Source: Bradyrhizobium diazoefficiens (GTDB lineage Bacteria; Pseudomonadota; Alphaproteobacteria; Rhizobiales; Xanthobacteraceae). Taken from it: DNA of 64,000 bases. Location of the stretch: contig NZ_JAFCKW010000024.1 of NCBI RefSeq assembly GCF_018129965.1, forward strand, positions 25,897-89,896, in the 5' to 3' direction. Position 1 is the first letter of the stretch. Each line of letters starts with the position of its first letter. The position numbers and the translations under genes were made by a program. Under the pieces are notes generated by a model that searched no databases, was not told the DNA's origin, and worked only from the letters and a program-made list of their open reading frames with translations. Positions 26,142-35,561 of the stretch are shown here, one piece after another.

Positions 26142-27395
26142 ATGTCGACTCAAGCGGGCGAACTCGGTCCGGTGTCCAGGCCTTCCTCCTGGCGCACGCC
26201 GGCGATCATCATCCTTTGCGGTTGCGCCATCGGCATGCTCGGCTTCGGCCCGCGTTCGGCGCTCGGTTTCTTCGTGCAGCCGATGAGCCGTGAGTTCGCC
26301 TGGGGCCGCGACGTGTTCGGCCTCGCCATCGCCTTCCAGAATCTGTTGTGGGGATTCGGCCAGCCGTTCGCCGGCGCGGTCGCCGATCGCTTCGGCCTGT
26401 TCCGGGTGATGTCCGTCGGCGCGCTGCTCTATGCCGGCGGCCTCATCCTGATGCGCTACTCCTCGACGCCGCTGTCGCTCAACATCGGTGCGGGCGTGAT
26501 GGTGGGCTTTGGCCTTGCCGGCTGCTCGTTCAATCTGGTGCTATCGGCGTTCAGCAAGCTGTTGCCGGCCGAGAAGCGCGGCCTTGCGCTCGGCGCCGGC
26601 ACCGCGGCGGGCTCGTTCGGCCAGTTCCTGTTCGCGCCGATCGGCGTGGCCCTGATCGACAATTTCGGCTGGCAACAGGCGCTCACCGTGTTCGGCTTCC
26701 TGATGCTGCTGATCATTCCGCTGTCGCTGGCGCTGTCAACGCCGCCGGTTGCGACCACGGCAAACGCGTCGCCCGCGGACGAGCAGACGATCACCAGGGC
26801 GCTTGCCGAGGCCTTCGGCCATCGCTCCTATGTGCTGCTGGTGATCGGCTTCTTCACCTGCGGCTTCCAGCTCGCCTTCATCACCGTGCACCTGCCGGCC
26901 TTCCTGGTTGATCGCGGCATCTCGACGCAAACCGGCGGCTGGGTGATCGCCGCGATCGGCCTGTTCAACATCATCGGCTCGCTCAGCGTCGGCTATCTCC
27001 AGAACTCGCTGCCCAAGCGCTACATCCTCTCCGTCATCTATCTCACCCGCGCGCTGGCGACGCTGGCCTTCATCTCGTTCCCGGTCACGCCTTGGTCGGC
27101 GATCGCCTTCGGCGCGGTCTCCGGCCTGACCTGGCTGTCGACGGTGCCGCCGACCTCGGCGCTGGTGGCGCTGATGTTCGGCACGCGCTGGCTCGCCACG
27201 CTCTATGGTTTTGCCTTCGTCAGCCATCAGGTCGGCGGCTTCCTCGGCGTCTGGCTCGGCGGCATCGTGTTCGAGACATACGGGTCCTACACGCCGATCT
27301 GGTGGCTCTCGATCCTGTTCGGCGTGCTTTCGGCGCTGATCAATCTTCCGATCGTGGAGAAGCCGGTTCAGCGAGCGGTTGCGCAGCCGGCCTGA
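26142..27395 (+). CDS. MFS transporter
   Basis: 417 residues from ATG 26142, with GGGGGAG just upstream; an upstream in-frame ATG at 26061 only adds Arg-rich residues. Twelve hydrophobic segments are visible. The motif between helices 2 and 3 is GAVADRFGLFRVM (usual MFS A-motif type), and GAGVMVGFGLAGCSFNLVLSAF and KRGLALGAGTAAGSFGQF recall the monocarboxylate/oxalate-formate antiporter branch. Substrate unknown. It is divergent from nadA across the operator region, so regulation by NadQ is possible but unproven. Confidence 0.88.
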   Translation: MSTQAGELGPVSRPSSWRTPAIIILCGCAIGMLGFGPRSALGFFVQPMSREFAWGRDVFGLAIAFQNLLWGFGQPFAGAVADRFGLFRVMSVGALLYAGGLILMRYSSTPLSLNIGAGVMVGFGLAGCSFNLVLSAFSKLLPAEKRGLALGAGTAAGSFGQFLFAPIGVALIDNFGWQQALTVFGFLMLLIIPLSLALSTPPVATTANASPADEQTITRALAEAFGHRSYVLLVIGFFTCGFQLAFITVHLPAFLVDRGISTQTGGWVIAAIGLFNIIGSLSVGYLQNSLPKRYILSVIYLTRALATLAFISFPVTPWSAIAFGAVSGLTWLSTVPPTSALVALMFGTRWLATLYGFAFVSHQVGGFLGVWLGGIVFETYGSYTPIWWLSILFGVLSALINLPIVEKPVQRAVAQPA

Positions 27396-27437
27396 TCGGC
27401 TAAACATCGCCTGCAAACAAGTCAGGGAGCTCAAGCT

Positions 27438-28424
27438 GTGGCCACGTTCAAGGCGATCCGGATCGACAAGGCGGACAAGGGCACGACCGCCGCGCTTACC
27501 CAGTTCGACGAAGCCGAACTGATGGACGGTGACGTCACCGTCCGCGTGGAATGGTCGACCCTGAACTACAAGGATGGCCTCGCGCTGACCGGCAAGGCGC
27601 CGGTGGTGCGCCGCTTCCCGATGATCGCCGGCATCGATTTCGCCGGCACGGTCGAGGCGTCCTCGCATCCGCAATGGAAGGCCGGCGACAAGGTGGTCTG
27701 TACCGGCTGGGGCATGGGCGAGACCCATCTCGGTGCCTATGCCGAGAAGGCGCGGGTGAAGGGCGACTGGCTGGTCGCTCTGCCGCATGGCCTGTCCGCG
27801 CGCGACGCCATGGCGATCGGCACCGCCGGCTTCACGGCGATGCTGTCGGTGCTGGCGCTGGAGAAGCACGGCCTCTCGCCGAAGAGCGGCCCCGTGGTGG
27901 TCACGGGCGCAGCGGGCGGCGTCGGCTCGGTCGCCACCGCCGGGCTGTCGAAGCTCGGCTACCACGTCATCGCCTCGACCGGCCGGACCTCGGAGGCGGA
28001 TTATCTCAAGGCGATCGGTGCGGCCGAGATCATCGACCGCAAGGAATTGTCGGCGCCGGCCAAGCCCCTCGCCAAGGAGCGCTGGGCGGGCGGTGTCGAC
28101 AGCGTCGGTTCCACCACGCTGGCCAATCTCCTGTCCATGACGAAATACGGCGGTGCGATCGCGGCCTGTGGCCTCGCGGCCGGCATGGACCTGCCGTCTT
28201 CAGTCGCCCCCTTCATTTTGCGCGGGGTGTGCCTTCTCGGCATCGATTCGGTGATGTGCCCGATCGAGCCGCGCAAGGCCGCCTGGCAGCGCCTCGCGTC
28301 AGATCTGGATCGGACAAAACTATCTGAAATTACTCACGAAATCTCGCTCGATCAGGTTCCGGAATGGGGCGCGAAAATCCTCGCGGGTGAGGTCCGCGGC
28401 CGGATCGTGGTAAAAATTGTCTAA
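27438..28424 (+). CDS. acuI: Acrylyl-CoA reductase-type (AcuI/YhdH) MDR oxidoreductase
   Basis: 328 residues from GTG 27438, preceded by GGGAG. NADPH-dependent quinone-oxidoreductase fold of the medium-chain dehydrogenase family; AcuI reduces acryloyl-CoA to propionyl-CoA. Signature ST-LNYKDGLALTGK (41-54), FPMIAGIDFAGTVE, and the Rossmann segment VVVTGAAGGVGSVATAGLSKLGY. No zinc-binding residues are visible. It is 42 bases behind the MFS gene and may share its transcript. The exact substrate in this organism is inferred. Confidence 0.88.
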   Translation: MATFKAIRIDKADKGTTAALTQFDEAELMDGDVTVRVEWSTLNYKDGLALTGKAPVVRRFPMIAGIDFAGTVEASSHPQWKAGDKVVCTGWGMGETHLGAYAEKARVKGDWLVALPHGLSARDAMAIGTAGFTAMLSVLALEKHGLSPKSGPVVVTGAAGGVGSVATAGLSKLGYHVIASTGRTSEADYLKAIGAAEIIDRKELSAPAKPLAKERWAGGVDSVGSTTLANLLSMTKYGGAIAACGLAAGMDLPSSVAPFILRGVCLLGIDSVMCPIEPRKAAWQRLASDLDRTKLSEITHEISLDQVPEWGAKILAGEVRGRIVVKIV

Positions 28425-28537
28425 CGACGTTCAGACTTTACCAACCAAGCTGCTTCAATGTCGCCATGGTTAGTATGGTAAGCAGCGGGTAAAGAGATAA
28501 GGCATCGCCCGCTGCAAGGGTTGGTTCGGAGTAGAGC

Positions 28538-29137
28538 ATGCTTGCGCGTATTGTGTTGGGGGCTGTCACGGCGGCAGTGACGATTGCACCGGCCATTGCC
28601 GGCAGCATGAACGCCGACGAAGCGCGCCGCTTCGTGGCCGGCAAGGTGTTCGCCTTCACCTGCTTCGACGGCACCCGCGGCGCAGGCCGCATCCTGGACG
28701 ACCTTGGCGCCGCCGGCGCGGTGCAGTTCTCGGGCGCCGGCCCGGTGAAACATCTCCGACTGCCCGGCAATACGCTCCAGATCCGCGGCCAGAACGTCTG
28801 CGCCTCGATCAAGGGCATTCCGTTCGAGCCCTGCTTCAACCTGGAAAAGACCGACGATCGCAGCTTCCGCGGCTCGGTGTCGGGCATGGGCTTCGCCTAT
28901 TGCGACTTCCACCACCAGGGCGGCAATCAGATGCTGATGGCGCGCGCCGTCGCGCGCCCGCGCGCGCTGCGCTCGTCGGAGCACACCGGTACGGTGAGCA
29001 CGTCGAATACCGAAGTGGCTGCACGGGTCGAGACGCCGCGCGTCGAGAGCAGCCGGCTCGAGCCTGTGAAATCGGAGGTGAAATCCGAGCCTGCCGGGAA
29101 CGACGCGCCACTGGAATTGCGCCGTTCTACCCAGTGA
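28538..29137 (+). CDS. Secreted protein of unknown function
   Basis: 199 residues from ATG 28538 with GGAG six bases upstream. Residues 1-22 are a signal peptide (LARIVLGAVTAAVTIAPAIA). The mature part contains four Cys (FTCFDGTRGAG, GQNVCASIKG, EPCFNLEKT, GFAYCDFHHQG), spaced for two disulfides. A C-terminal stretch of about 60 residues is rich in Glu, Ser and Val and looks disordered. I do not recognise a family with certainty. Likely periplasmic. Confidence 0.7.
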   Translation: MLARIVLGAVTAAVTIAPAIAGSMNADEARRFVAGKVFAFTCFDGTRGAGRILDDLGAAGAVQFSGAGPVKHLRLPGNTLQIRGQNVCASIKGIPFEPCFNLEKTDDRSFRGSVSGMGFAYCDFHHQGGNQMLMARAVARPRALRSSEHTGTVSTSNTEVAARVETPRVESSRLEPVKSEVKSEPAGNDAPLELRRSTQ

Positions 29138-29288
29138 GCCGGCTGTGCGGCACCGTTCGCACACCCCTCTGAACACCTTTATCCTTCGTGAAGCTGCCGC
29201 GCCGTAGTCGTACGGAGCGCGGCTTTCATGCGTTGGTAGCGACTGGCGCCCCATTTTGACGTGGGCCGGGGGGCACAAGGTTTCGACG

Positions 29289-29522
29289 ATGTCGCTGTAC
29301 TTCTTTCGCATCAGCAGTGGTCGCTATTCCGGCGCCGCCGATCACCCATACGAGTTCGACGATCGCGCGGCTGCGTGGACCGAGATGACCGAAGTCTGCG
29401 CCAATCTGCTCGGCAGCATCGCGCGCGGCCTCAAGCGGGACGCCGAGTGGCGGATGGAACTGCTCGACGAGGACAAGAAGCCGGTGTTTCGCATCAGCCT
29501 CGTCGGAGAGACGGTGAGCTGA
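29289..29522 (+). CDS. DUF6894-type small protein, 77 residues
   Basis: From ATG 29289. The peptide begins MSLYFFRISSGRYSGAADHP and continues with EFDDRAAAWTEMTEVCANLLG and DEDKKPVFRISLVGE. This is the pattern of the DUF6894 family that is frequent in Bradyrhizobium: a short beta-alpha-beta domain with the YFF.i..G start. Function unknown. It precedes the chemoreceptor array by 230 bases. Confidence 0.75.
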   Translation: MSLYFFRISSGRYSGAADHPYEFDDRAAAWTEMTEVCANLLGSIARGLKRDAEWRMELLDEDKKPVFRISLVGETVS

Positions 29523-29751
29523 CGGCGCGGCAACGGGACGGCCGGCGTTAACCGTCCGGATGCTGCGAATTCGCGCAACGCCCCTCATATGCACGTAAAA
29601 GCTGTTCAAGTTCGACGATTTGAGCTGCGATCCCCGTAGATTTACGCAATTCGGGCGTGCCGGGCTTAACGTTAATGTGGAACCTGGCAGTTAGGCTTCC
29701 CGGATAGTTCGCGCGCTCGGTCGCGGCAATTCGTATCCAGGGACTGCCTCA

Positions 29752-31497
29752 ATGACGCTCATTCAGAATTTGCGGATCGGCACCAAGCTCGCCGTCACGT
29801 CGGCGCTGACCATCGGGCTCGTCGCCCTGATGATCTACCTCCAGATGAGGGGGGATGCCGAGGTTCAGAAGCTCAGTGCCGTCGCATCCGTTCAGCAGTC
29901 GATCGCGCAAAGCGCCGCGGAAGCAAAGGCGTCGGTCCGCGGCATGCAGATCGGCATGCGAGACATCCTGATGGCGTCCTCACCGGCCGAGCTCCAGAAG
30001 GCCGTCAGCTATTTCGACGAACGGCAGACCTCGGCTCTGAAGTTTGCCAGCGAAATGGCGCGCCTCTCGCGTGCGCTGGAAAACGGAAAGCGGATCGACA
30101 GACTGACGACGTTGATCGGAGACTTCAAGAACGCCCAGCAGCAGATCGAGGCCCTGCGCAAGCAGGAGATCGCAATCGATAAGAACGGCGCAAACGCCGA
30201 AGTCGCCGCGCAACTTGCCAAATTGAGTGCGAACATCGCTCGCCTTCGGACGGAGATGACGGTTCCGATCAACGAAGAGATCTCGGAACTGACCATGCAG
30301 ATCACCGACTACGCCAAGCAGAAGAGCGCCGAGGCGCGCGCCGAGGCGGAAGCGGAAGCTGCCTCCGTCGCGCGAACGTCGCTCATCACCGGCGTGCTGG
30401 CCGCACTCGTTCTGATCGGCGCGTGCATCTTCTCCGTCTTCAGCATTGCGCGGCCCATGCGCGCGCTGACGGCGGCGATGGAGAGGCTCGCCGGCGGCGA
30501 TTTCTCCGTGCTGCTGCCGGGTCTTGGTCGCAAGGACGAGGTCGGAGAAATTGCCGGTGCCGTCGAGAAATTCAAGATCGTGTCCGAGCAGAAGGCGCGC
30601 GCGGAAGCGGAAGCCAAGATGCGGCAGGATCAGATCGCGGCCGAGCAGCGCAAGGCCGAGATGCGCAGGCTCGCCGATGGCTTCGAAGGTGCGGTCGGCG
30701 AGATCGTCGGCACCGTGTCGTCGGCTTCGACCGAGCTCGAGGCATCCGCAACGACGCTGACCTCAACCGCAGAGCGCACGCAGCAACTCACCAGCGCCGT
30801 CGCGTCTGCATCGGAAGAGGCGTCCACCAACGTACAGTCGGTCGCGTCGGCGACCGAGGAGCTGTCGTCCTCGATTACCGAGATCAGCCGGCAGGTGCAG
30901 GAATCGGCGCGCGTTGCCAGCGAGGCCGTCGGTCAGGCGCGGACAACGACCGAGCGCGTCAGCGAGCTGTCGAACGCGGCGACGCGGATCGGCGACGTGG
31001 TCGAGCTGATCAACACCATCGCGGGTCAAACCAATCTCCTCGCGCTCAACGCCACGATCGAGGCGGCGCGCGCCGGCGAGGCGGGCCGCGGTTTTGCCGT
31101 GGTCGCTTCCGAGGTCAAGGCGCTCGCCGAGCAGACGGCGAAGGCCACCGGCGAGATCGGCCAGCAGATCTCCGGCATTCAGGCGGCGACGCAGGACTCG
31201 GTCGGAGCCATCAGGGAGATCAGTCAGACCATCGAGAGACTGTCCGAGATCTCCTCGACCATCGCTGCAGCCGTCGAAGAGCAGGGCGCCGCCACCCAGG
31301 AGATCTCACGCAACGTCGCGCAGGCCGCGCAGGGCACCCAGCAGGTCTCGTCCAACATCATCGACGTGCAGCGCGGCGCGAGCGAAACCGGATCGGCGTC
31401 CTCGCAGGTCCTGTCCGCGGCGCAGATGCTGTCCGGAGACAGTGATCGCCTCAAGCGCGAGGTCGGCAGGTTCCTGGAGACGGTTCGGGCGGCGTGA
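29752..31497 (+). CDS. Methyl-accepting chemotaxis protein 1
   Basis: 581 residues. Transmembrane helix 1 at about 14-30, a periplasmic helical sensor domain of about 175 residues, helix 2 at about 207-229, HAMP at about 230-282, and a cytoplasmic signalling domain with its hairpin tip NTIAGQTNLLALNATIEAAR near 420-440. The C-terminus FLETVRAA has no CheR-binding pentapeptide (xWxxF). First of four tandem receptors; the signalling half is nearly identical to that of receptor 2. The ligand is unknown. Confidence 0.93.
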   Translation: MTLIQNLRIGTKLAVTSALTIGLVALMIYLQMRGDAEVQKLSAVASVQQSIAQSAAEAKASVRGMQIGMRDILMASSPAELQKAVSYFDERQTSALKFASEMARLSRALENGKRIDRLTTLIGDFKNAQQQIEALRKQEIAIDKNGANAEVAAQLAKLSANIARLRTEMTVPINEEISELTMQITDYAKQKSAEARAEAEAEAASVARTSLITGVLAALVLIGACIFSVFSIARPMRALTAAMERLAGGDFSVLLPGLGRKDEVGEIAGAVEKFKIVSEQKARAEAEAKMRQDQIAAEQRKAEMRRLADGFEGAVGEIVGTVSSASTELEASATTLTSTAERTQQLTSAVASASEEASTNVQSVASATEELSSSITEISRQVQESARVASEAVGQARTTTERVSELSNAATRIGDVVELINTIAGQTNLLALNATIEAARAGEAGRGFAVVASEVKALAEQTAKATGEIGQQISGIQAATQDSVGAIREISQTIERLSEISSTIAAAVEEQGAATQEISRNVAQAAQGTQQVSSNIIDVQRGASETGSASSQVLSAAQMLSGDSDRLKREVGRFLETVRAA

Positions 31498-31672
31498 GCG
31501 ACACGGCAGAGGGCAGCTCTACTATTTGCACAACCCTCGGATGCCGAAAGCTGCGTCGATCCTGCCGGAAATTCCCTGTTGATGCGGGTGTGGTTAAGAA
31601 AACCGGAAAGGTTTTCCGGGAAGCTGATGGAAGCGCAGCCGCTTGGGCTGCACCTCGATCAAGGTTCCATTC

Positions 31673-33379
31673 ATGCATTTTCTCGGCCGTTTCCGTATCC
31701 TGAGCAAGATCCTCGGGATCGTCATTCTTCTGTGCGGCATCGGCGCCGCGATCGCCTATATCGGGGTATCGGCGCTCGGTCAGTTGAGCGAGAAGGCCGA
31801 CATCATGTCTGTTGCCGCACGGCGGGCGCTGTTGGCCGCGCGCGCCAACCAGAACGTCATTTCCATGAACCGCGCCGAGTTCCGCAGCGCGCTTGATCCG
31901 CGTGACGACAACCGGCTCGCGGCGCGCGAGGTGATCAACAATCAGCTCAAACAATATCAGGAGCGGTTCGACGAGGTCAGCCAGACCGTCGACGACAAGG
32001 CCAGGCTGATGTTGCCGGGGGTGCGCGACGCGTTCTCTGCCTACAAGAGCCAGATGGATGCGACGCTCGCGGTCATCGACGCAGAAAAGTCGGCGAAGCT
32101 GAGCGAGAGCACTGAAAAGCTGCGCGATTCGGCCTTGAAGAGCAGGACTGCGGCTGAAAACCTCGTGAGCAAGATGCGCGAGCTGGCCGATCGCCTCAAC
32201 GCGCGTGTCGAGGAGAACAGTAAGGAAGCGCGCGACCAGTACGAAACGACCTCGCGCCTCCTGATCATCCTTGCTGCGCTCGGTGTCGTCATCGGCGGCG
32301 TGCTGGGCTTCGTCATCGGCCAGTTCGGTATTGCGAAACCCATCCGCGCGATTGTCGGCGTGCTTCAGGACCTCGCCGCCGGCCGCTACCAGGTCGAGAT
32401 CACCGGCCTCGACCGCAAGGACGAGGTCGGCGACGTCGCCAAGACCGCGGAAGTGTTCCGCGACAACGGCCTTGCCAAGATCCGGATGGAAGCCGAGCAG
32501 AAGGAAGCGGAGAAGCGGATCGCCGAGCAGCGCCGCCAGGACATGCTGAGGCTTGCCGACGAGTTCGAAAGTGCCGTCGGCGACATGATCGAGACCGTGA
32601 GTTCGGCCTCCACCGAGCTCGAGGCCTCCGCCACGACGCTGACCTCGACCGCCGAACATGCCCAGCAGCTCGCGACAGTGGTCGCCTCGGCGTCGGAGGA
32701 AGCCTCCACCAACGTGCAATCGGTGGCGTCCGCGACAGAGGAGCTGTCGTCCTCGATCACCGAGATCAGCCGGCAGGTTCAGGAATCCGCGCGCGTGGCG
32801 AGCGAGGCGGTCGGCCAGGCCCGCACGACGACCAGCCGCGTCAGCGAATTGTCGCAGGCGGCAACGCGGATCGGGGATGTGGTCGAGCTGATCAATACCA
32901 TCGCGGGCCAGACCAACCTGCTCGCGCTCAATGCCACGATCGAGGCGGCGCGCGCCGGCGAGGCCGGCCGCGGCTTCGCCGTCGTCGCCTCCGAGGTCAA
33001 GGCCCTGGCGGAGCAGACCGCGAAGGCGACCGGCGAGATCGGCCAGCAGATTGCGGGCATTCAGACCGCCACCGAGCATTCGGTCGGCGCCATCAAGGAC
33101 ATCAGCGACACCATCGAAAGGCTGTCGGAGATCTCCTCGGCGATCGCGGCGGCGGTGGAACAGCAGGGCGCGGCGACGCAGGAGATCTCACGCAACGTCG
33201 CGCAGGCCTCGCAAGGCACCCAGCAAGTGTCGTCCAACATCACCGACGTGCAGCGCGGGGCAAGCGAAACCGGCTCGGCGTCAGCCCAGGTGTTGTCGGC
33301 GGCGCAGTCGCTGTCCGGCGACAGCAACCGGCTCAAGCTCGAGGTCGGCAAGTTCCTCGGCACGGTGCGCGCGGCCTGA
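31673..33379 (+). CDS. Methyl-accepting chemotaxis protein 2
   Basis: 568 residues from ATG 31673 (the frame is open to 31643). Helix 1 about 8-28, four-helix-type sensor to about 194, helix 2 about 195-218, HAMP, then the signalling domain with the tip near residue 409. The sensor holds the motif RANQNVISMNRAEFR and differs from the other three. The signalling half matches receptor 1 (EELSSSITEISRQVQESARV). It ends FLGTVRAA without a CheR-binding pentapeptide. No che genes are adjacent. Confidence 0.93.
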   Translation: MHFLGRFRILSKILGIVILLCGIGAAIAYIGVSALGQLSEKADIMSVAARRALLAARANQNVISMNRAEFRSALDPRDDNRLAAREVINNQLKQYQERFDEVSQTVDDKARLMLPGVRDAFSAYKSQMDATLAVIDAEKSAKLSESTEKLRDSALKSRTAAENLVSKMRELADRLNARVEENSKEARDQYETTSRLLIILAALGVVIGGVLGFVIGQFGIAKPIRAIVGVLQDLAAGRYQVEITGLDRKDEVGDVAKTAEVFRDNGLAKIRMEAEQKEAEKRIAEQRRQDMLRLADEFESAVGDMIETVSSASTELEASATTLTSTAEHAQQLATVVASASEEASTNVQSVASATEELSSSITEISRQVQESARVASEAVGQARTTTSRVSELSQAATRIGDVVELINTIAGQTNLLALNATIEAARAGEAGRGFAVVASEVKALAEQTAKATGEIGQQIAGIQTATEHSVGAIKDISDTIERLSEISSAIAAAVEQQGAATQEISRNVAQASQGTQQVSSNITDVQRGASETGSASAQVLSAAQSLSGDSNRLKLEVGKFLGTVRAA

Positions 33380-33573
33380 CGGCGGCGCGACACAACCAAT
33401 CCAACCATCCTTCGATCGAACGACCGTCGCGCATGACAGCGCGGCGGTCGTTCGCGTTCATGTTGAGGTGCGCTGAAAGCGAGAAGGGGGGCGTGCGTCA
33501 ACGTCACACCGTAATCTCACGGGGCCGAGGATTAACCGGTATTTGGAATTGCTGTGCACAATGGTCCCATAAG

Positions 33574-33597
33574 AACCAGCCAGCATCGTCGAACTGA
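33574..33597 (+). repeat. Duplicated upstream element before receptor 3
   Basis: AACCAGCCAGCATCGTCGAA followed by CTGA recurs at 35457-35480 before receptor 4 with three mismatches. It shows that the promoter-side DNA was copied together with the gene. Confidence 0.65.
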
Positions 33598-33669
33598 TCC
33601 CCCACGCGTCATCCCTCGATGAGTGTGGCGGCGGTGACGTGGATTGCTGCGACCGCCGGGGTTATTGTG

Positions 33670-35358
33670 ATGTCGAAATTATCGATCCGATTCAAGATCT
33701 TGACTGTGCTGTCAGTGCTCGTGCTTGCACTCGCCGGTGTCGGCGTGATGGCGATCGGCACCATGCGGAACATCAACGCCCATACCGTCGAGATCGCGGA
33801 GAGCTGGCTGCCGAGTGTGCGCGCTCTCGGTGCGATCCGCGGAGATGTCAACGAGCTGCGTGTCGCGCTCCGCCTGCACCTGATGCAGGACAGCGCCGAA
33901 GGCAAGGAAGCCGCCGAGAAGCGGATCGCATCGCTGCGTGAGCGGATCGAGAAGACCCGCAAGGTCTACGAGCCCCTGATCACGTCGCCGGAGGAACGCG
34001 CACTCTATGAACAATGGGCCACAGCTTGGGGCGACTATCTGAACGGTGCACAAGAGGTGCTGGCGCTGTCGCGCAAGATCACCGGCCGCTTCCCGACCGA
34101 GGCGAACGAGTTGTTGCAGACCAAGGTTTCGAAGATCGCTCAGGCGGCCGATCCGCTGCTGGTAAAGGACATCGAACTCAATAACCAGGGCGCAGAAGCA
34201 GAGACCAAGCAGGCAGCCGACAGCTACGCCACCATCTTCCGTCTGCTGGTCGGCATCATCGTCGTATCGGTGCTGATCGCGATCGGTGCTGCCTATTATC
34301 TCGTGCGCGACGTCTCGAGCGGCATTGCCTCGATCATCCACCCGATGCAGGCCCTCGGCCAGGGCGAACTCTCGGCCGAGGTGCCCCATCGCGGCGAGCG
34401 GACCGAGATCGGCTCGATGGCCGATGCGCTCCAGATCTTCAAGGAGGCGCTGATCGCCAAGAAGGCTGCGGACGAGGCGGCCGCTGCCGACGCCGAGGCC
34501 AAGATCGAACGGGGCCGCCGCGTCGACGCCATCACCCGCAACTTCGAAGCCATGATCGGCGAGGTGGTCGGCACCGTGTCGGCGGCATCGACCGAGCTCG
34601 AGGCCTCCGCAACGACGCTGACCGGCACCGCGCAGCGCGGGCAGGAGCTCGCGACCGTCGTCGCTGCCGCGTCCGAGGAAGCCTCCACCAACGTCCAGGC
34701 GGTAGCGGCCGCCTCGGAGGAGCTGTCCTCCTCGATCACCGAGATCAGCCGCCGCGTGCAGGATTCGGCGCGAATGGCGGCCGAAGCCGTGCAGCAGGCT
34801 GCGCGCACCAATGACCGCGTCAACGCGCTATCGCAGGCGGCCTCGCGCATCGGCGACGTCGTCGAACTCATCAACACCATTGCAGGCCAGACCAACCTCC
34901 TCGCCCTGAACGCGACGATCGAGGCGGCGCGCGCCGGTGAAGCCGGCCGCGGCTTCGCCGTCGTCGCTTCCGAGGTGAAGGCGTTGGCCGAGCAGACCGC
35001 GAAGGCGACCGGCGAGATCGGCCAGCAGGTGTCCGGCATCCAGGCCGCCACCCAGGAATCCGTCAGCGCCATCCAGGAGATCGGCGGCACCATCGAGCGA
35101 CTATCCGAAGTGTCGTCGGCCATCGCCGCCGCCGTCGAGGAGCAGGGGGCTGCCACGCAGGAGATCTCCCGCAACGTCCAGCAGGCCTCGGCCGGCACGC
35201 AGGAGGTCTCGTCGAACATCACCGACGTGCAGCGCGGTGCGATCGAGACCGGCGAGGCTTCGAGCGAGGTCTTGTCGGCGGCGAAATCGCTTGCGGGCGA
35301 CAGCACGCGCCTCAAGGTCGAGGTCGCGCAGTTCCTGGAAGCAGTCCGCGCCGCCTGA
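33670..35358 (+). CDS. Methyl-accepting chemotaxis protein 3
   Basis: 562 residues from ATG 33670; this start aligns with that of receptor 4 (MSxxSIRFKILTVL), although the frame is open from 33619. Helix 1 about 8-28, sensor with INAHTVEIAESWLPSVRALG (four-helix bundle type), helix 2 about 191-213, HAMP with MQALGQGELSAEVPHRGERT, and the signalling tip near 404. It is the close paralogue of receptor 4 over its full length, so the pair arose by recent duplication. Ends FLEAVRAA. Confidence 0.93.
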   Translation: MSKLSIRFKILTVLSVLVLALAGVGVMAIGTMRNINAHTVEIAESWLPSVRALGAIRGDVNELRVALRLHLMQDSAEGKEAAEKRIASLRERIEKTRKVYEPLITSPEERALYEQWATAWGDYLNGAQEVLALSRKITGRFPTEANELLQTKVSKIAQAADPLLVKDIELNNQGAEAETKQAADSYATIFRLLVGIIVVSVLIAIGAAYYLVRDVSSGIASIIHPMQALGQGELSAEVPHRGERTEIGSMADALQIFKEALIAKKAADEAAAADAEAKIERGRRVDAITRNFEAMIGEVVGTVSAASTELEASATTLTGTAQRGQELATVVAAASEEASTNVQAVAAASEELSSSITEISRRVQDSARMAAEAVQQAARTNDRVNALSQAASRIGDVVELINTIAGQTNLLALNATIEAARAGEAGRGFAVVASEVKALAEQTAKATGEIGQQVSGIQAATQESVSAIQEIGGTIERLSEVSSAIAAAVEEQGAATQEISRNVQQASAGTQEVSSNITDVQRGAIETGEASSEVLSAAKSLAGDSTRLKVEVAQFLEAVRAA

Positions 35359-35456
35359 CGGCGAGCTCAGTGCGCCAGCCCGATGCAATCCCCGTAATTG
35401 TCCGGAAATGCGAATTAACCATACGTTGCAACCAGGGATATATAATCGACCCCAAC

Positions 35457-35480
35457 AACCAGCGAGCATTGTTGAACTGA
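35457..35480 (+). repeat. Duplicated upstream element before receptor 4
   Basis: AACCAGCGAGCATTGTTGAA followed by CTGA is the counterpart of 33574-33597. A TATATAAT stretch just upstream (about 35439-35446) could be a -10 element. Confidence 0.6.
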
Positions 35481-35561
35481 CAGGCAACCGTCGTCCGTCC
35501 CAGGTGATCGCGGCGCGAGCCGTCCCGCGCGCTGTAAAACCGGTTCATTGGGGCACTCGCC

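Noticed and set aside
31451..33079. 542-residue frame antisense to chemoreceptor 2
   Set aside because: Shadow frame; the same pattern repeats opposite the other receptors.
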